A DNA stretch of 64,000 nt, taken from assembly GCA_024400295.1 (NCBI GenBank), contig JAKSNA010000003.1:62001-126000 (forward strand), read 5' to 3'. This DNA is from Bacteroidales bacterium (GTDB lineage: Bacteria; Bacteroidota; Bacteroidia; Bacteroidales; F082). The position numbers were made by a program, and so were the translations under genes. Shown one piece after another: positions 61,464 to 64,000 of the stretch; position 1 is the stretch's first letter, and each line of letters starts with the position of its first letter. A model generated the notes under the pieces. That model searched no databases, was not told the origin of the DNA, and worked only from the letters and a program-made list of their open reading frames with translations.

Positions 61464-64000
61464 ATGAACAAACAGCAGCTTGCCAATAAGATATGGGCTT
61501 CCGCCAACAGAATGCGCTCGAAGATTGAGGCCAATGAATACAAAGATTATATTCTCGGTCTGATTTTCTACAAGTTTTTGTCGGATAACGAGAGAAAACT
61601 GATGTTCAAGAACGGCTGGACGGAAAATGACCTTCCTTCGTTAGTTGAAGATTACCAAGATGAAGACTGCAAGGAAACCATCAAGTTTGCGCAGGATAAC
61701 ATCGGCTATTTCATTGAATATAAAAACCTTTTCTCGACATGGCTGCTTCCTGATTCGGAGTTTTCCGTCTCAGTGTTGAGCGAGGCTCTCGGCGCTTTCG
61801 ACCGTCTGATAAGCAAAAACCACAAGGCGGTTTATTCGGGAATTTTCAAAACGTTGCAGGCTGGTCTCAGCAAACTCGGCGAGAACCCCAATGCACAGAC
61901 AAAGGCTCTGAAAGAACTGATCAAACTGATAAGAGACATTCCGACTGACGGAAGCCAGGATTATGACGTGCTTGGTTATGTGTATGAATATTTGATCAGC
62001 AATTTCGCGGCAAACGCCGGGAAGAAAGCCGGCGAGTTCTACACACCGCACGAAGTGGCAATGCTGATGTCGGAAATAGTCGCCGAACATCACAAGGATA
62101 AAGGCAAAATTGAGATATACGACCCAACGAGTGGTTCGGGTTCGCTGCTCATCACAATAGGCAAATCTGTTGGCAAACATATTGAAGACACCAACAAGGT
62201 GAAATATTATGCCCAGGAACTGAAAGAAAACACGTACAACCTCACACGAATGAACCTCGTGATGAGGGGAATCACTCCTGACAACATCGTGACGCGCTGC
62301 GCCGACTCGCTGTCGGAAGACTGGCCGATAAACACGGAGGGCGGCGACTTCGGAAAACCGCTTTATGTGGATGCCGTGGTGTCGAACCCACCATACTCGC
62401 AGCAATGGGACCCGAAGGACGCCGAACAGGACGCCCGTTTCGCAAGGTACGGGGTCGCGCCCAAATCGAAAGCCGACTACGCCTTTCTTCTTCACGAACT
62501 TCATCACATAAAGCCCGATGGAATATTGACAATAGTCCTGCCACACGGCGTGCTGTTCCGTGGCGATTCGATGAAAGACAATGACGGCGAAGGCAAGATC
62601 CGAAAGAACCTGATCGAGAACAACAACATCGACACCATTATCGGACTGCCAGCGAACATTTTTTTCGGCACAAGCATTCCGACGCTAATCATGGTGCTGA
62701 AACAACGCCGCGACAACGAGGATGTGCTTATCATTGATGCCAGCAAAGGCTTCGTCAAAGACGGGAAAAACAACAAACTGCGTGCCTGCGACATAAAACG
62801 CATAGCCGACGCCGTGCGCGACCGCAAGGCAATACCGGGATTCTCAAACGTTGTTGACCGCGAGACAATACGTGAAAACGGCTACAACCTCAACATCCCC
62901 CGCTACGTTGACAGCAGCGAACCGACAGAAAAATTCGACATCTACGCTACAATGTTCGGCGGCATACCAAACAGTGAGATTGAAGAACTCGATGAATACT
63001 GGAACGCCCTGCCGACATTGAGAAACGAATTGTTTGAGTGTGACAAGGTGAAACCATATTCAACCGTGAAGACTGACGACGTGAATGCTGTGATTGACGG
63101 AAATGCTGACATAAAAGAACTGAAACAACAGTTCAAAAAAGCCTTCGAGGGCTTTGACGACATGATGCACAAACGACTGATTGACAATGTGGAGACAGTA
63201 AAGGAAATGAGCGAAATGGATAACATCGCCAACGACATCTTCTGCCGTCTCGAAGGCATCAAACTCATTGACAGATATGCTGCATACCAGACACTTGCCG
63301 ACAACTGGAACGTGATTTCAAACGACATCGAGACATTGCAAGCCGAAGGCATGGAAACCGCAAGGATTGTTGAAACAGCATTTAAAATCGTGAAAAAAGG
63401 CGACGAAGACATTGAGGTGCCGGACGGCTTGAAAGGCAAAATAATTCCTTTCGACATCGTTCAGAAAGCGAAGTTCCCGGATATGCTTGAAAATATCAGA
63501 AAATGTGAAGATATTCTTGAAACTGTTTCGACTGACATTGATGAGATAGTTGACGGTTTCAATGAGGATGAGACAAATTCGTATATGACTGACGATGAAA
63601 ATCCGAAACTCGACAGGAAGAAGATTGCAAAAGATGCCAAGAACAACAAAACAGGTGTTGAAAGCGACACTCTTGAAAAGTTGAAAAAGCTGGTTGCTTT
63701 GTGGGATGCTCAAAGTAATACAAACAAATTATTGAAGGAAGCCAAAGAGACACTTATCAAAAAGACTTGCGAAGCAATAAATTCGTTGACTGACGAGGAA
63801 ATAAGACAGTTCCTGCACATAAAATGGATTGACCCTGTAAGCGATGGAATAGCCGGAACCATTGACGCCGCACTTGCAAGACTCAACAATGCCGTGGCTC
63901 GCCTTTCGGGGAAATACGCCGAATCGTACATCGACATCGAGACGTCGCTTGAAGCATCACAAAGCGAACTTGCAGAGCTTGTCGGCGAACTTACAGGTGA
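61464..64000 (+). CDS. hsdM: Type I restriction-modification methyltransferase subunit (3' end outside window)
   Basis: The frame is open from the ATG at 61464 to the window end (845 codons, no stop). It opens MNKQQLANKIWASANRMRSK, the HsdM N-terminal bundle. The SAM-binding motif DPTSGSGSLL is at about residues 220-229 and the catalytic NPPYS at about 308-312, both intact, which indicates N6-adenine methylation. After the methylase core (to about 530) a long helical, coiled-coil-rich region continues, as in the larger Bacteroidetes HsdM proteins. Specificity and restriction subunits are expected downstream but are not in view. Confidence 0.95.
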   Translation, partial: MNKQQLANKIWASANRMRSKIEANEYKDYILGLIFYKFLSDNERKLMFKNGWTENDLPSLVEDYQDEDCKETIKFAQDNIGYFIEYKNLFSTWLLPDSEFSVSVLSEALGAFDRLISKNHKAVYSGIFKTLQAGLSKLGENPNAQTKALKELIKLIRDIPTDGSQDYDVLGYVYEYLISNFAANAGKKAGEFYTPHEVAMLMSEIVAEHHKDKGKIEIYDPTSGSGSLLITIGKSVGKHIEDTNKVKYYAQELKENTYNLTRMNLVMRGITPDNIVTRCADSLSEDWPINTEGGDFGKPLYVDAVVSNPPYSQQWDPKDAEQDARFARYGVAPKSKADYAFLLHELHHIKPDGILTIVLPHGVLFRGDSMKDNDGEGKIRKNLIENNNIDTIIGLPANIFFGTSIPTLIMVLKQRRDNEDVLIIDASKGFVKDGKNNKLRACDIKRIADAVRDRKAIPGFSNVVDRETIRENGYNLNIPRYVDSSEPTEKFDIYATMFGGIPNSEIEELDEYWNALPTLRNELFECDKVKPYSTVKTDDVNAVIDGNADIKELKQQFKKAFEGFDDMMHKRLIDNVETVKEMSEMDNIANDIFCRLEGIKLIDRYAAYQTLADNWNVISNDIETLQAEGMETARIVETAFKIVKKGDEDIEVPDGLKGKIIPFDIVQKAKFPDMLENIRKCEDILETVSTDIDEIVDGFNEDETNSYMTDDENPKLDRKKIAKDAKNNKTGVESDTLEKLKKLVALWDAQSNTNKLLKEAKETLIKKTCEAINSLTDEEIRQFLHIKWIDPVSDGIAGTIDAALARLNNAVARLSGKYAESYIDIETSLEASQSELAELVGELTG

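Noticed and set aside
61770..62546. 258-codon frame on the - strand
   Set aside because: It lies opposite the HsdM coding sequence, whose + strand frame carries intact methyltransferase motifs. The - strand translation shows no domain.

Overview
The window reads as a chromosome segment of a Bacteroidales-type bacterium (phylum Bacteroidota). Four lines of evidence support this. Three secreted proteins have C-terminal type IX secretion (T9SS) sorting domains. Several genes are preceded by the Bacteroidetes promoter pattern (TTG or TTTG, about 19-20 bases, TAnnTTTG). There is a BlaI regulator paired with an M56/BlaR1-like protein carrying a TonB C-terminus. Many lipoproteins and TPR proteins are typical of gut or rumen Bacteroidales. 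I saw no rRNA, tRNA or CRISPR array. Species cannot be fixed from the sequence alone.

Layout. 1-6.4 kb: the end of a phosphohexomutase, a recA/TPR-lipoprotein pair, nth, a DUF2007 protein and a mobile-type AAA-ATPase/PD-(D/E)XK protein. 6.5-15.4 kb: a T9SS surface protein, a small secreted protein, and a three-gene minus-strand unit (Ca2+-type P-ATPase, prolyl oligopeptidase lipoprotein, TPR/HTH membrane protein). 15.5-20 kb: a four-gene run of exported proteins (DUF6175-like, a short CsgG/LpoB-like protein and two LPP20-like proteins) behind pepE. 20-24.3 kb: housekeeping genes truA, aat, kdsA with a PCMD surface protein, and a TIGR02757 protein. 24.5-31.9 kb: one 2478-residue T9SS giant built from six chitobiase-C-terminal-like repeats, two choice-of-anchor J modules and repeated Ig-like and lectin-like blocks. 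32-35.5 kb: an EFR1-type flavodoxin/ferredoxin and a dipeptidyl peptidase III fused to a complete nicotinamidase. 35.6-37.7 kb: a 23-bp tandem repeat in the leader of a blaI/blaR1-TonB pair, followed by a fragment of a DUF4143-type ATPase. 38-43.3 kb: prohibitin, smpB, a thioredoxin-like protein, a beta-helix lipoprotein and an M23 peptidase. 43.4-49 kb: a lipid kinase, an MscS channel, a LytTR two-component pair and TrkH. 49.2-56.9 kb: an RND efflux operon (TolC, adaptor, pump) that continues into a PII-like protein and a carboxyltransferase whose biotin-type domain lacks the lysine. 57-58.7 kb: a Y-family polymerase with a YolD-like partner. 58.9-64 kb: another T9SS adhesin, an IS3-type remnant, a truncated WYL regulator, and a type I methyltransferase (hsdM) running off the end.

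The most unusual items are the DPP III-nicotinamidase fusion, the 23-bp repeat array placed between a promoter and blaI, a degenerate 7-nt repeat family recurring in at least seven intergenic gaps, the lysine-less biotin-like domain in an efflux operon, and the decayed right edge (IS remnant, truncated WYL gene) leading into a restriction-modification locus.
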